DNA of 64,000 bases, from assembly GCA_037953625.1 (NCBI GenBank), contig CM075649.1, positions 108,353,290 through 108,417,289 of the forward strand, given 5' to 3'. Below are positions 24,745-35,864 of this stretch, one piece after another; the stretch's first letter is position 1; each line of letters opens with the position of its first letter. The DNA comes from Crotalaria pallida. Lineage: Eukaryota > Streptophyta > Magnoliopsida > Fabales > Fabaceae. The translations under genes and the position numbers were made by a program. The notes under the pieces were generated by a model that saw nothing but the letters and a program-made list of their open reading frames with translations, ran no database searches and was not told the origin of the DNA.

Positions 24745-26450
24745 TTATTATTTCCATTGTTATTTACTTATTTCTTTTTCATTCCTTAAAACAAAGAACA
24801 AAACAATTAAAAGATAAAGAACAAAAACTTATTTAATCAGACCAAATTCTTTATAATTCATATGGTCTTAGAAATAAAATAAACCCAGAAAATAAATTAA
24901 TCAAACCCATCAAAACATTTAGCCATCTTCAGAATTAAAGAAAAGGGGAGATAAATCCCTTTAAACACCATTTTTGTGTCCCTTTTCTCATTCTTAATTC
25001 ATATGACTTAAGAACAATTTCATATATTCAAAAATAACTTTAAAATGAAAAGGAAAATTTAGGACTTGACCATAGAAGAAATTTAGAAGATTTAAACAAG
25101 ATATAAACAAAACAACTTAAAAATAACTTAAATAAATAAGTGATTTTGGGTTACCTCTACTCCTTAAGCTTTTTAGCAAACTTCAAGCAACCAAGCTAAT
25201 CCTCCCTCCTTCCTAGCCAATTCGTCCCTCTCTCCCTCTATTCTTTAGAATTTTATTTTTTTTTCTCTTGTAAAACTATGAAAGATTGTGTGTGAAAAAT
25301 GTGGGAACTAAGGCTATCTATTTATAGGTGTTGAGGTTGCATTTTCCCTCCATTTTTCAGAGCAATTTTCGGCCCCCCTTCATCAAGTCTTAGTCAAAAA
25401 TTTTCAAACACTACTTGGAACATGAACTAACATTAAATGGGATTTTGTTGATTCCTAAAGCATTTTAATTCATGGTTTATTCTCACAAACTTCAGAACTA
25501 TTCTTCCCCTCTTTTTACTAATTTTTGGACGGTTTATATATATTAAAATAGGAGAGAAAATTTTTCATTGGTTCATTGTGGAGGTGCCTACATAATTATC
25601 CAATCATATCAACTATCAAAATTTGATTTTCTACCTACTGTACAAAAATTTTCGCAAATAGTAAAATAAAAATTTTATTTTTACATTTCAAGATACTACA
25701 TTTTAATACGATCGTTTTCATATAAAGTTTATAATTTTTGGACTTACGGTTTGAAAGTTATGAATTTTTGAAGTCCTAAGATCATTTCCTTCAAAAATAC
25801 ACTTTCTAAGTTTTCAAATAATTTAAAAATAATAAAAATACGAAAATACACTTAATTTGAATAATAGTACATTATACAACTTCAGAAATGTATTTTCATT
25901 TTCAAAATAAAATATTCTTTAGTCAAAGGGTTATTTAATGCATTAAAACCATACATTGGTTCTTAAAACTCAAAAATTCGTTTAGTATTGTATCAGTGAT
26001 AAAATTTCGAAAACTCTAAAATAAAAATCAAAGCTTTACATTTTCATAATCTAGATTTCGATACGATCATTTGGTATATCGTTTGTAATTTTTCGACGTA
26101 CGGTTTAAAAGATATGCATTTTTGAAGTTAAAAGCACTATAACTTGAACATTCACATTTTTGTCCAAACATTAATAAAAATCACTCCAAAAATTATTTTT
26201 CTAAGATAAAAAATATACTTACTAATTATTTCTATCCCAAAAATAATTTTCTCTTTTATTAATTAGAAATTTATAATTATATGCATATATATATGTATTA
26301 ACGCTACATATATATAATTATATACCCAAAACCAACTTTTTACTAACAAATTTCATTAAATTATCCTTAAAATAAATACTACTAAATAAAATAAAGCAAA
26401 AATACAATTATTATAATTTAATTAAATTGGGTAAAATTGCTGGTCTCACA
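20120..26450 (-). mobile_element. 5' LTR of the gag-only element (6,331 bp, uninterrupted)
   Basis: The intact reference copy of the giant LTR, with ends TGTAACACCCCG and GGTCTCACA on +. The region 20930-21140 contains GACC...GGTC and ACC...GGT inverted repeats at the position where related LTRs carry hairpin clusters. About 22.2-26.4 kb is AT-rich and gene-free. An (AT)n run occurs at about 24712-24738 and a short one near 26285. Small ORFs (20690-20920, 20902-21141, 21844-22029) are LTR noise. Confidence 0.92.
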
Positions 26451-26455
26451 TAAGA

Positions 26456-26493
26456 CGTGTGGGGTGCCGTATGCTATGATCGCGTAAGTCGCA
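26456..26493 (+). mobile_element. Gypsy LTR X, third segment (38 bp)
   Basis: A short piece of host LTR between the right TSD of the gag-only element and solo LTR W. Its last five bases, TCGCA (26489-26493), are the left TSD of W. Confidence 0.55.
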
Positions 26494-26878
26494 TGTAACA
26501 TCCCCTATTTTCCCAAATCATTAAGTGTCTTAGTCAATAGAATTTTGATAAGAGTAGTGTTGTTTTCAAGTCTTTGATTTTGTTTAGAGGTGCTAAGAGA
26601 TGTTTACAATGTGTTTAGAGTGTAGGATTTAGTAAGGGTAGGTTTTTATGAGGTAGAATTAGCTTAGAAGTAAGTTTTAGAAGAGTTATTTAAGATCTAA
26701 AAAACATAGGATCTTAGGAAATTAGGAATAAAATATCCATAGCTCTAAACCCAAATTCCACCGTTAGATGCGAAGATGAGTGTATTAAGATGCTTGTCTC
26801 AAAATTTGAGCAAGATCCGACGGTTAACGAAGAAGTTAGGACAATTTGAAGTGCAAGGGAATGGTGGGCTGAACAAGT

Positions 26879-27070
26879 TAATCGATTAACCCTTGAGTTA
26901 ATCGATTAAGTTTTTGGCAATGTTCAGCCACTAATTGAGTAATGTGTGGCTTAATCGATTAAATTTTTAGCCACCTTCAGCCACTAATCGATTAAGGTCA
27001 GAATTAATCGATTAGTCATGTGCAAACAGCAAGTGTTAATCGATTAACCAAAGTGGTTAATCGATTAACC
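26879..27070. repeat. Cluster of TTAATCGATTAA palindromes in solo LTR W
   Basis: Seven copies of TAATCGATTA with variable outer bases occur within 190 bp. The same palindrome is abundant in the copia LTRs at 2010-2240 and 5949-6310. Confidence 0.9.
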
Positions 27071-27794
27071 ACTGCTTTATCAGACAAAAATCACGTTTGA
27101 TTGGGGCATTTTCTCAGAGTCTTCTTCTATCTTCTCCACTAACTTCTCTTCCTTCTCACCTTAGGGTTTTGTAATTTCTCCAAATCATCACCAAACTAAA
27201 TGAAATTAACACCACAAATCGTCCCTCCATCAATCTTTCATGTGTTCCCTCTCCCAAAATCTCAATTTCATCTCTTTTCTCAAAATCCCCAAATCCCCAC
27301 ATAAACCCTAACTTCTCCAATCCACCTTATAGAGTTGTGCAATTAACCAAGGAAGCTTAGGATGTGGTTAAGGGCAAGAAATAAGGAGGCTAGGAAGCTT
27401 GGATTGGAGTGGGTGTTGATGCTCCCTCAACTTGTCATGATCTCCTCTTCTCTTCAAGAGGTAAGGGGGGTACTTTGGTTTTAATTAGGGAAGGGACTTA
27501 ATGATAGTAATAAGTTCATAAGTAGATGTATTTTGTTATGTGCATGTGTGACTTGTATGCTTTCTATGATGAATATGAGATATATGACTTGTATGTTTTA
27601 TATGTTGGGTATGAGATGTATGCTATGGATTTAGGGTTTAGATTATTGACAAATTGTTATAGTTATCTTGAAACTAAATGAATAAAAACCTTTGGTCAAT
27701 TAAGAATAGCATGTGTTTTCTTATAATTAAATAACTAGTAGTTTATTGTTATGGACCTAGGATTTTATGGTGAACCAAATAAATGAATGGTATG

Positions 27795-30700
27795 TGTAAC
27801 ACTCATTTTATGTCATCTTACTTTATAAGAAAAGTAAGAAGTTTATGAAAACTTGGACTTGTTATCGTTGGAAAAAATATCTGAAAATAATAATTTTCCC
27901 TTCCCTTAAAAATCCTTTTTCACAAACACTTGATTAGTAATGAGGTTGACTAACAAAATCAGAGTTTGCGGAAACATAGTAAAATCACCATATTACCCTC
28001 CCAAAATATATCAAGTGTAACAAGTCCATTATTATCAAATAAATATTATGATAGGACTGAATTCCTTTTATGATACCTTTTTCAAAAATATGTATCATAT
28101 AAATTCTATTAAAAATAGAAATGTCATAGAGCTGGTCACTGGTCCCTTGTCCAAGCATCCTTCTGGTCGGATCCTCGATATCTGCACAACGGGTTTCCAA
28201 CCCACATTTTCTACACTCTGCAAGCACCTAAGGGACATCTCCCCTTACTGATTCTTGTGCAAGCTAGATGCACGATCAACACCTAATAAGGGCATGGGGG
28301 TTAGCTATACATATTCGCATAATCAAATGAGAATAAAACTAACATCCACAAGTTAACATGTAGCAAATCATGATGCATAATCATATGAGCACACCCGGTT
28401 AATCATAACATTTCTTTCAATGCAGGTGGCATGATGCATGATTTCCTTCCACAACTGAGGCCTCTAAAAGTCCATCTTGGACGTCCATCCGATACACCGT
28501 TGTGTTCCCGAAACACTGACATTCGTTCCCAGAACGTAATGCCAAACCATACTTGGATGATAAGCATTCACTCCCAGAGTGTGCATCACGTTCCCAGAAC
28601 GTGTAGCAAACCTTACTTGGATAAATAAGCATCACTCCCAGAGTGTGCATCACGTTCCCAGAACGCATACGTTCCCAGAACGTATAAAAACCAGGTCCCG
28701 GACACTGGCCACATATCTATAATGTGTCATCTAGTAGGTTGCTTATCAATGTGTTCCCAGAACACTATCATACGTTCCCAGAACGTATATAACCAGGTCC
28801 CAGACACTGGCCACATATCTATAATGTGTCATCAAGTAGGTTACAATTCGGTACTCCCGGAGTACCCTCCTTATATTCCCAGAATATGATAAACGTTCCT
28901 ACCAACCAAACTTCCATTCTATATGAATGCACAATCATCAAGGTTGGTTTTATCTTTAATTCTATTATTATACCAATGTCTTCCCAGAACACTAACATAC
29001 GTTCCCCGAACGTATCGCAAATCATACTTGGAATAAAATCAAGCACCACTCCCAGAGTGTGCATATCGTTCCCAGAACGTGTCCAAGAAACCATGTCCCA
29101 GACAATGGCCACATTCCCATAATGTGTCATCAAGTTGGTTGCATTAGTTTAGTACTCCTAGAGTACAGGGTCAAGTACCCGAACATCACAAACTATCCTT
29201 GCCAACCTATTTCATTACCTTTCTCTATGCATGTATTGCATGCATAATTTACTAAGGTTGGTCTTTCCATTAATTACTGTGATTTAGAAATATTTCAATT
29301 TCTCTTTTGAATGATTTATTTGAGGTATAGTCTTTGACACAAAAATTCTCCTTTGAAATATCCCAAAACATGTCATTAAACTTAGATTGGGTAAAACGAA
29401 GTCAATGGTATTCAAAAACTTAACTTTTTATTTTTCAGATTCAGGTACTAACCGGTTACAGTTCCAGGCTAACCGGTTAGATTTACAAACCTGAACTGTT
29501 TACCATTGTAATTCAGAAAACCCTTTTTCTTAAATTCCCTACCCAATCCATAAACCAGTTTAACAATGTTTATACCTCAAAATCCATTGTTTCAACATTC
29601 AAAAGTCCAAATCACATTTCCTTTTCCAATGAACATAATTTCCTCTTGAAATTATTTCATTAACTTAAGGCATTAAATTTGATCTTTCAAATCAGAACTT
29701 TGACAACTCAAGTTCAGATCATGTATAATGAAATTAAAGCTTAAATTTGAGTAAAGGCCATTGAGATTTCAGAACTGATTAATAAACCAATTTTCTTTGA
29801 AAATCTGCAGTGTCTAACCGGTTACGAAAATCGTGTAACCGGTTAGATTATGCAGTCAGACCATTAAAACAAGAGTTTTAACAACTCAATTTCTTCCTTT
29901 CTCAAATCTAACCAAATTTCATTATGCATAAAGTTCATATGCCTTAAAATAAACATGTTTACACCCAGAAACACATTCATATTGCATGCATTCAACTTGG
30001 ATACTCCAATGGCACATAATTGCACACATTTCACAACTTAATGCATCAATTCACATAATATTCAATTAAGTCATGAAATCAACATCAACATAGTTTGCAT
30101 GCATCCAGATAACATTGCTCAAAACAACAATTGAGCTCAAGTTGGCCTCCAAGCCATTTAACCATTTCACTTATGCCCTTTTGAGTCTCTTGGTGACTCA
30201 TCCTATATTCTACCACAATTTATTCTCATTCTAGTAAATAGTAAGCTTTCCCCTTACCTTAGGTTCGTGCTTGATCCAAAACATTGCAGAGAGAAAGGCT
30301 CCAACATAGATTCCCCACAAATCCTAGGTTCTGCTCTCAGCCACGATTTCCATCAACAGGGTTCAAAGACCAGAAAATTTGACATAGTAATTGGCCAAAG
30401 AAATTGGGGAAAACAATTAGAACTTGATCTGGGTAACATGCACTAGAAAATAAAAGTGATTTGAAGCTTAAACATTATCTGTGCTTACCAGAATCAAAGC
30501 TCGAACTCAGCTTCCAGAACCAAGAGAAAACAGAGTTCAGTTTCCCAACTCCAATTTCTAAGGTTGATCCTCACACAAGAACCCTCAGCTCACAAGGTGT
30601 ATATCACTGGAAAGCTCTCGATTTAAGCTTTCCAGAAAGGTGTGTTTCCCTCTCTAACCCTCAACGAAGAAGACGAATTGTTCAACACGAATCTGGAACC

Positions 30701-31191
30701 CTAATTTCAACCTCTCCACCAGAAATCAAGTGCATCAACCTCCAATCCTTCAGAATTCCTTCAATTTATAGAGGAATTCGTTGACATGCAGGAAGACACG
30801 CGTCCTCCAACATGCAATTAGTGGGATTCGTGGCGAATTCTGGGTTAAAACGCGTGATTACTCATCAAACGCACTAACCCAGTTTTCTGAGTTCATCGTG
30901 TAACCGGTTACACAGCCCTTCTAACCGGTTACATACTGATAAAATTCAAAAATTAATAATTTAATTACTCTTTCTTCAACAACCTTTTTAATATTGCAAT
31001 TAGGTCCCAACCCAAGGACTAAATTACAATATTCACATTTTTGTACAAAATAACCATATAAAAATATATCTTATATTTTTATAATAAAAACACATAATGT
31101 ACAAAAACTAAAACCTTCAAAATTCAATTATAAAATAATTGTTATAATTAATTTCTTGGTTATTTGGGAAACGAAAATTAGGGGTGTTACA
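27795..31191 (-). mobile_element. Gypsy solo LTR, family Z (copy 2), TSD GTATG
   Basis: 3,397 bp with ends TGTAACACTC...GGGGTGTTACA on +. GTATG occurs at 27790-27794 and 31192-31196. It is colinear with copy 1 (13201-16530) but clearly more diverged from it than the two gag-only LTRs are from each other. TAACCGGTTA motifs recur at about 29450, 29470, 29815 and 30900. No gene. Confidence 0.88.
28500..29170. repeat. Cluster of covarying palindromes (family Z, copy 2)
   Basis: Same arrangement as 13860-14580. CACTC-CCA-GAGTG, CACGTTC-CCA-GAACGTG, GTGTTC-CCA-GAACAC, GGTACTC-CCG-GAGTACC and the TATTC-CCA-GAATA type are all retained. A few units have lost pairing (for example about 28980, CTTCCCAGAACAC). 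Confidence 0.9.
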
Positions 31192-31233
31192 GTATGGTTA
31201 TGATTATTATTGTGGCTATGTGTGATTTTGTTG

Positions 31234-31238
<5 letters not shown>

Positions 31239-31281
<43 letters not shown>
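31239..31281. repeat. (AT)n microsatellite in solo LTR W
   Basis: A pure AT run of more than 20 units. Confidence 0.95.
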
Positions 31282-31283
<2 letters not shown>

Positions 31284-31629
31284 TGGCCATAAATCCTAAG
31301 TTAGAGAACCCCACCAAATGGATATAAGGCATTAAAGGTTTGATTAACAAAAGCTACATAAAATGAACTAGAAACACGTGCATTCAAGGAGTAAGGTGGA
31401 CCTTAGGTGCGGGGAAAAATACACGTCGTTTTACGATAGATGAGGGCAAAAGTAAATTACTGGAATTATTGTGGAGAACTTTGATCCTGCAAAGGACACG
31501 AGTTTGCTTCCCGTGTTGGGGATTGGTTCTACGCAAACCATGGTAATTCTATTACTTTGGCTCGTTTTGGCCAGTCGAGGGTGATTTCTGCTAAAGCCAA
31601 TTTGGGCGAATCAATCCAAATTGCATGAC

Positions 31630-31770
31630 GAACCCTAAAGGGGTGAAGTGTTGTGCAAGCGGGTGAGCGAGGGACCTTCCTAAGTGGAGGTGAAGCACCC
31701 AACTATAGGTTGAGAAATACTTACTCCTGGCTGGTTTTTCCCCAGAGTGGAGGGTGTAGTGTTGTGAGGA
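31630..31770 (+). repeat. Diverged hairpin cluster in solo LTR W
   Basis: Short inverted repeats include ACCC-TAAAG-GGGT followed by GAAG, ACCTTCC-TAAG-TGGAGGT followed by GAAG, and ACCCAAC-TATA-GGTTGAG. They resemble the LTR Y array (CTCC...GGAG) in style and position, about 0.9-1.0 kb before the LTR end, but are not tandem copies. Confidence 0.5.
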
Positions 31771-32675
31771 AAAATGTTATTGTTATTGGAAATGGAGAAA
31801 TGCATTCATTGATATATAATGGGTTTAATTCCCTGAATCCAATGAAAGTGTTAAAGTGTTATAATGGTTAAAGTTAAATGGTATAGTGTTACATTGGATT
31901 CAGGAATTAAACCATAATGGTATAAAGTGCATTCATATTCATATGTTTGAGCATCAAAGCATTGTTATATATTGTTATTGGGTAAATGAAAGGTGTGTGC
32001 ATAGTGTAAAGAAATAGATAAATGTTAAGGTATAGGAAAAGTAATGATGAATAGGAGAATGTGAAGCATAGGTATAGGTGTGTATGGGTATGTCTAGTTA
32101 TGTCTTATTACTGTTATTTCAAGTGTTTCCCTTAATTATTATTCAAATTACTCACCCCTTAAGTTGACCATTTTAGGTACCTTGGAGAAAGATGTTCATT
32201 GCTTCCGCGCTGTGAAGGTATACTCTCAATTATAGAGAGTATACTATTATTGTGACCTCCTTGGTCTCATTATTATTTTTGCAACCATTCTTGGATAATG
32301 TAATGTAAAATGTTTTATTAATTAAAGTTGTTTCAAGTGTTAACTTTTATTTATAAGTTAAGTATACTTCTATCTTTTTGTATAAAGGACTTTTTAAGAA
32401 CATTTATTTTGATTAAAAATGAATTAAAGGTTGTGACGGACATAAAAATATCCTTTCTAGATTATTTCTAAGTAAGTCACAACCATTTACAGAGATATTT
32501 TAGTTTTGTTACAAATAATCTGATCTGGACTGACAGGTACAAAGTTATCTTGGGGAAAGTCCATATTTTAGAGTAAACTCCGCCAAAATTTTTATAAAAC
32601 CCCAAGTATTTTCTAATGAAATCACCAATCTAAAGTAATTTAATTTAAGTATAAAAGTCAGGACGTTACATCGCA

Positions 32676-33454
32676 CGAGATGCGCAGCTGTAAAACGTGC
32701 ACCACGTACGCGGGGATGTGCGCAATGATGGACACTCCATAACCGAGAATAAAGAAGGTGTAAGACGTACACTGGGTGTGCACTGCCGAGCATAAAAAGT
32801 GTAAGACGCATATTGAGTGTGCGCTTAGATGAAAAAGATGAATAAAAATGAAAAGAGGAAAGAAGGCCGAATAAAGAGAATGTAAGACATGGTAAGAGAT
32901 TACAATGAGAATAAAAGGGAAAGGAAATAGGTAAATAAAAGTGAAAGATAAAGGATACAAGAGAGAATAGGTATAAGCCGAGCAAAATAATGATAACTGT
33001 GTATGGTGCATGATTGGACTGAATACATGATTATGTGCATATTTGACTAACTGTGTTTGGCTTGGTAGGTCGGTATGTCGTATTAGAAACTGCTTACTTA
33101 AGTTTTGTGTAATGCTCACCTCCTTACCATTTTTCAGGTATCGAGTCCGAGCAAGCACAATCCCCGGCCGAGCAGGTTCACTCTCCCTCACAGGGAGAGT
33201 AGGTCTATTTAGTTGAACACTGGTTTATGTCCTCGGTCCTCTGGACGATGAAACACTGGAACTTTAATTAATTCGGCTATGTATAAATAACATTTTCAAA
33301 CTTGGTAGTTGATGCACTTCGGTGCTATATGTATTTAATGTATTTTGGCTGACACTCTGAAAGATATTAATGAAAGTGAAATTAATGTGCTTTACAAAGA
33401 AAAAATTTTAAGTCCTAAATTTTAATTAAGAATAGTTATTAGAAGAGTATTACA
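32676..33454 (+). mobile_element. Gypsy LTR X, 3' end
   Basis: The final part of LTR X ends AGAGTATTACA directly before a decayed PBS. It contains short inverted repeats with TGG- or CAC-type centres, such as ACGTG-CAC-CACGT (32697-32709) and ACAC-TGG-GTGT (32770-32780). From 33114 the sequence TGCTCACCTCCTTACC...CAGGTA resembles 58094-58130 of the W-family LTR. ORFs here are not credible. Confidence 0.65.
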
Positions 33455-33458
33455 TTTA

Positions 33459-33472
33459 TGGTATCAAAACAG
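33459..33472 (+). other. Decayed tRNA-iMet primer-binding site
   Basis: TGGTATCAAAACAG differs from TGGTATCAGAGCAG by two G-to-A changes and lies 4 nt after the LTR end. This makes X a 5' LTR. About 200 bp of leader-like sequence follows (to about 33.7 kb) before unrelated DNA. Confidence 0.7.
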
Positions 33473-34416
33473 TTTCTTTCGACCTTGTGAACTGATTACT
33501 CGCATGGTAATCATCAAGCAAGTAACCAAAAGTTGTCAAAGTGTCGAGTTGTAGTAATAAGGTATGCACGTAGGAGGAGGTATGATTTTGGGAGTTTAGT
33601 ACTCCCTTCGGTCCTAGTACTCCAATAAAGTCAAAATGCACCATTGATAAATGGGTTATGTTAAGGTACATACTATGCAATAGTTTGTACCGGTCCGTAC
33701 TTACTAATTTAACGGCCGGTGATTCTTGAAAATAAATGGATGGCTATGATTGTTTATTTCTCAAATCTGACTCATAAAATCAACCACATCCTAGTAATTC
33801 CCATCTCAACGAGCCAATAGTTATGTCTAGAATTAACACATTCTCAACTAGTCAGTTCGGTGTTGATTATAAAAAAAAAAATTATTATTGATCTCAAATA
33901 TTAAAAAAATAATTAATTATCCATTATCAAATATAATAATTTTTAAAATATTTTCATAAAGTATTTGTTTTAATTAATTTTTATTTTATTTTCAATATAT
34001 ACTATGTACTTTTCTAAAGTATCCTTATTATTTTTCTTGAATTTGAAAAAATTAAATGTTATTCCATTCCATTCGTTTCATTTTATCTTTTACTTTAGCT
34101 TTTTTAGCTTATTACAAATTATTTGTCGCTTTAGGAATTCAATTGTGTATTAATTGAATTTTTCCAACTATAACCTTGTATTTAATATGTATGTTGAAAT
34201 ATATGAAATGAGTGATAATTAATATACTGTGAAGATATTATAATAAAACTTATCTAATAATTCTCTTGAAAATTGAAACATTAAATGTCTTTCTTAATTC
34301 GTGCAAAACTTTTAAAGCGCAGTTAAATTGGAATAAAGGGTGTATCAACTAATATCCTTAGTAAATATAAACATTTTCTTTTTTATAATTGAGACCAGAA
34401 TGAGTAAATCCTTTAG
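33473..34416. other. Leader remnant of element X, then gene-free AT-rich DNA
   Basis: To about 33.7 kb this resembles the leader that follows the W-family PBS (motifs ACTCRC, AAGYAAGTAA). The rest is unannotatable AT-rich sequence with no ORF of interest. Confidence 0.4.
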
Positions 34417-34689
34417 TACTTCCTCATATCTTATATGTAAGCCTCTTTGACTAAAAAACACACATTTTAAGAAAGCTAGTCAATATTATTAGTGATATTG
34501 GAAATATAAATATTTAGATACCTTTTCAAAATCACATTTATAATTATTATGGGACTCTAAAAAATGTTGTATAAATAAGGATGTTTATAAAAAAGAAGTT
34601 ATGAATACCATTGAAAATTGTAAATGTGACTTATATTAAAGACAAAAAAAATCTTCAAAGAGAGTTTACATATAGGACAGAAGGAAATA
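34417..34689. mobile_element. Stowaway-like MITE
   Basis: TA-bounded ends CTTCCTCATATCTTATATGT (left) and the inverted ACATATAGGACAGAAGGAA (right), 273 bp with TSDs. No coding. Confidence 0.7.
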
Positions 34690-35060
34690 AAATTTTAACA
34701 CTTGTTTTTGGTTGAAAGGTAAAAAAAGTAATCAACAAGTATAAATTTAATTTTGTGGATATTTTTTTACTCAATTTTATTCAATTTTAATTTGTATGAG
34801 TTGAATCTCGGTGAATACGTTGTTTACTTTTCAAAATATAAAAAGGTGTATAAATTGTACTAAATATTTAATTCATCCAATTAATCTCAATTATAGGAAA
34901 AAAAACTGAATTCATATTTATTGAGGATATTAGTTGATCACATTTAATTTTTAAATTTCAAATTCATAAAAAAATAATAATGGTACTTTAGATAAGTAAT
35001 GTTAGGAATAAAACAAAATTTAATTGAGAGAATCACTTTATATTGATATTTTAAGAATTG

Positions 35061-35180
35061 TACTCCCTCCGTCCCATTATCTTGGTAAAAGTCAAACAAG
35101 TCAATGAAAATAAGAGGATATCTGTTTAAGAATTGTACAGTAATATACTAGTATCTAATAATGAATAGTTAATTTTTATT
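35061..35180. mobile_element. Truncated Stowaway-like MITE (one end only)
   Basis: TACTCCCTCCGTCCCATTAT followed by CTTGGTAAAAGTCAAACAAG matches the reverse complement of the right end of the MITE at 45224-45530. The opposite TIR is missing. 34690-35060 is gene-free AT-rich DNA. Confidence 0.65.
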
Positions 35181-35228
35181 TTTTTAATATTTTTTTTTTT
35201 GGGTCAAATATTTTTTTTATACTTGTTG

Positions 35229-35283
35229 ATTAAAATTAAAATTGTGCGGTGCAGAGGCGTTCCACAATTTTAATAAATTTTAT
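35229..35283 (+). repeat. Hairpin whose loop duplicates 18 bp of GT90 exon 2
   Basis: Arms ATTAAAATTGTG and CACAATTTTAAT flank a GC-rich loop. GTGCGGTGCAGAGGCGTT (35244-35261) is identical to exon 2 at 36342-36359. It lies about 0.6 kb upstream of the start codon. Confidence 0.75.
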
Positions 35284-35864
35284 TTTTTTAATATTTTAAT
35301 ATTTCAAACCACTAATAAGATTTTTTTTTTTTTAATTGAACCGGAGAGACTGGTTGAGAATGTGTTAATCACTATTGGCTGGTTGAGTTGTGGCATTGCT
35401 AGTGTGCAGTTCATTTTATGGGTGAATTTTGGGAAATCAAGGAATAGTAGCCATTAATTTTTGTTCAACAATAACAGCCATTAAACCACAAGTTTGCACT
35501 GTGCAGTATCTTAAAACGCCCCTTGATAAATTTCCAATATCAAAATGAAAGAAGAATTTGGTAAGCGCACAACAACGGTTATAATAAGCAATAATAACAG
35601 TTACCCGCTTTTTCCTGCGTTTTTTTTGTCTGCCACGTGTTTAACGCACTACCATAGAAAAGCAAAATCATTTGCCATCATTTTATGGCACCCCCTAAAA
35701 TCCATGTGCCTCCACCACCGCAATAATCCTCAAGCAAGGAAAAGAGACTTTTGTTTTCCAAAATAGGACTTCCCCCTTTTCAACCCTCCCCCTCTCAACA
35801 ACACAATGACCCAAAACAACAACACTATCACCAACCCATTTTCTCTTCTTCTTCTTCTTCAACA

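Larger units (their letters stand above)
7670..26450 (-). mobile_element. Gag-only giant-LTR retrotransposon (TR-GAG type), complete, TSD TAAGA
   Basis: The whole element can be traced. TAAGA flanks both sides (7665-7669 and 26451-26455). Two LTRs (7670-18495 and 20120-26450) enclose only 1,624 bp of internal DNA holding a PBS, a gag gene and a PPT. No protease, reverse transcriptase, RNase H or integrase can be found, so it is a non-autonomous gag-bearing element. The 5' LTR is the right-hand copy. The left LTR spans 10,826 bp, but removing the nested solo LTR (3,335 bp with TSD) and the Mutator-like element (1,137 bp with TSD) leaves 6,354 bp, against 6,331 bp for the intact one. LTR sequences match at roughly 99% in the parts compared by eye, indicating a recent insertion. 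Ends TGTGAGACC...GGGGTGTTACA (minus strand), the iMet PBS and the zinc knuckle suggest a Tekay-like gypsy relative. Confidence 0.9.
26494..32670 (+). mobile_element. Gypsy solo LTR, family W, TSD TCGCA, split by a Z solo LTR
   Basis: Ends are TGTAACATCCCC and GGACGTTACA, with TCGCA at 26489-26493 and 32671-32675. Removing the nested Z solo LTR (27795-31191 plus TSD) leaves 2,775 bp. It is related to the 5' LTR at 55812-58493: both contain AATTCCACCGTT, AAATTTGAGCAAGATC and GACGGTTAACGAAGAAGTTA in the same order. No internal region survives. The 31.3-32.7 kb part has no gene; a 72-codon ORF at 31653-31871 spans the hairpin cluster and is not credible. Confidence 0.85.
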
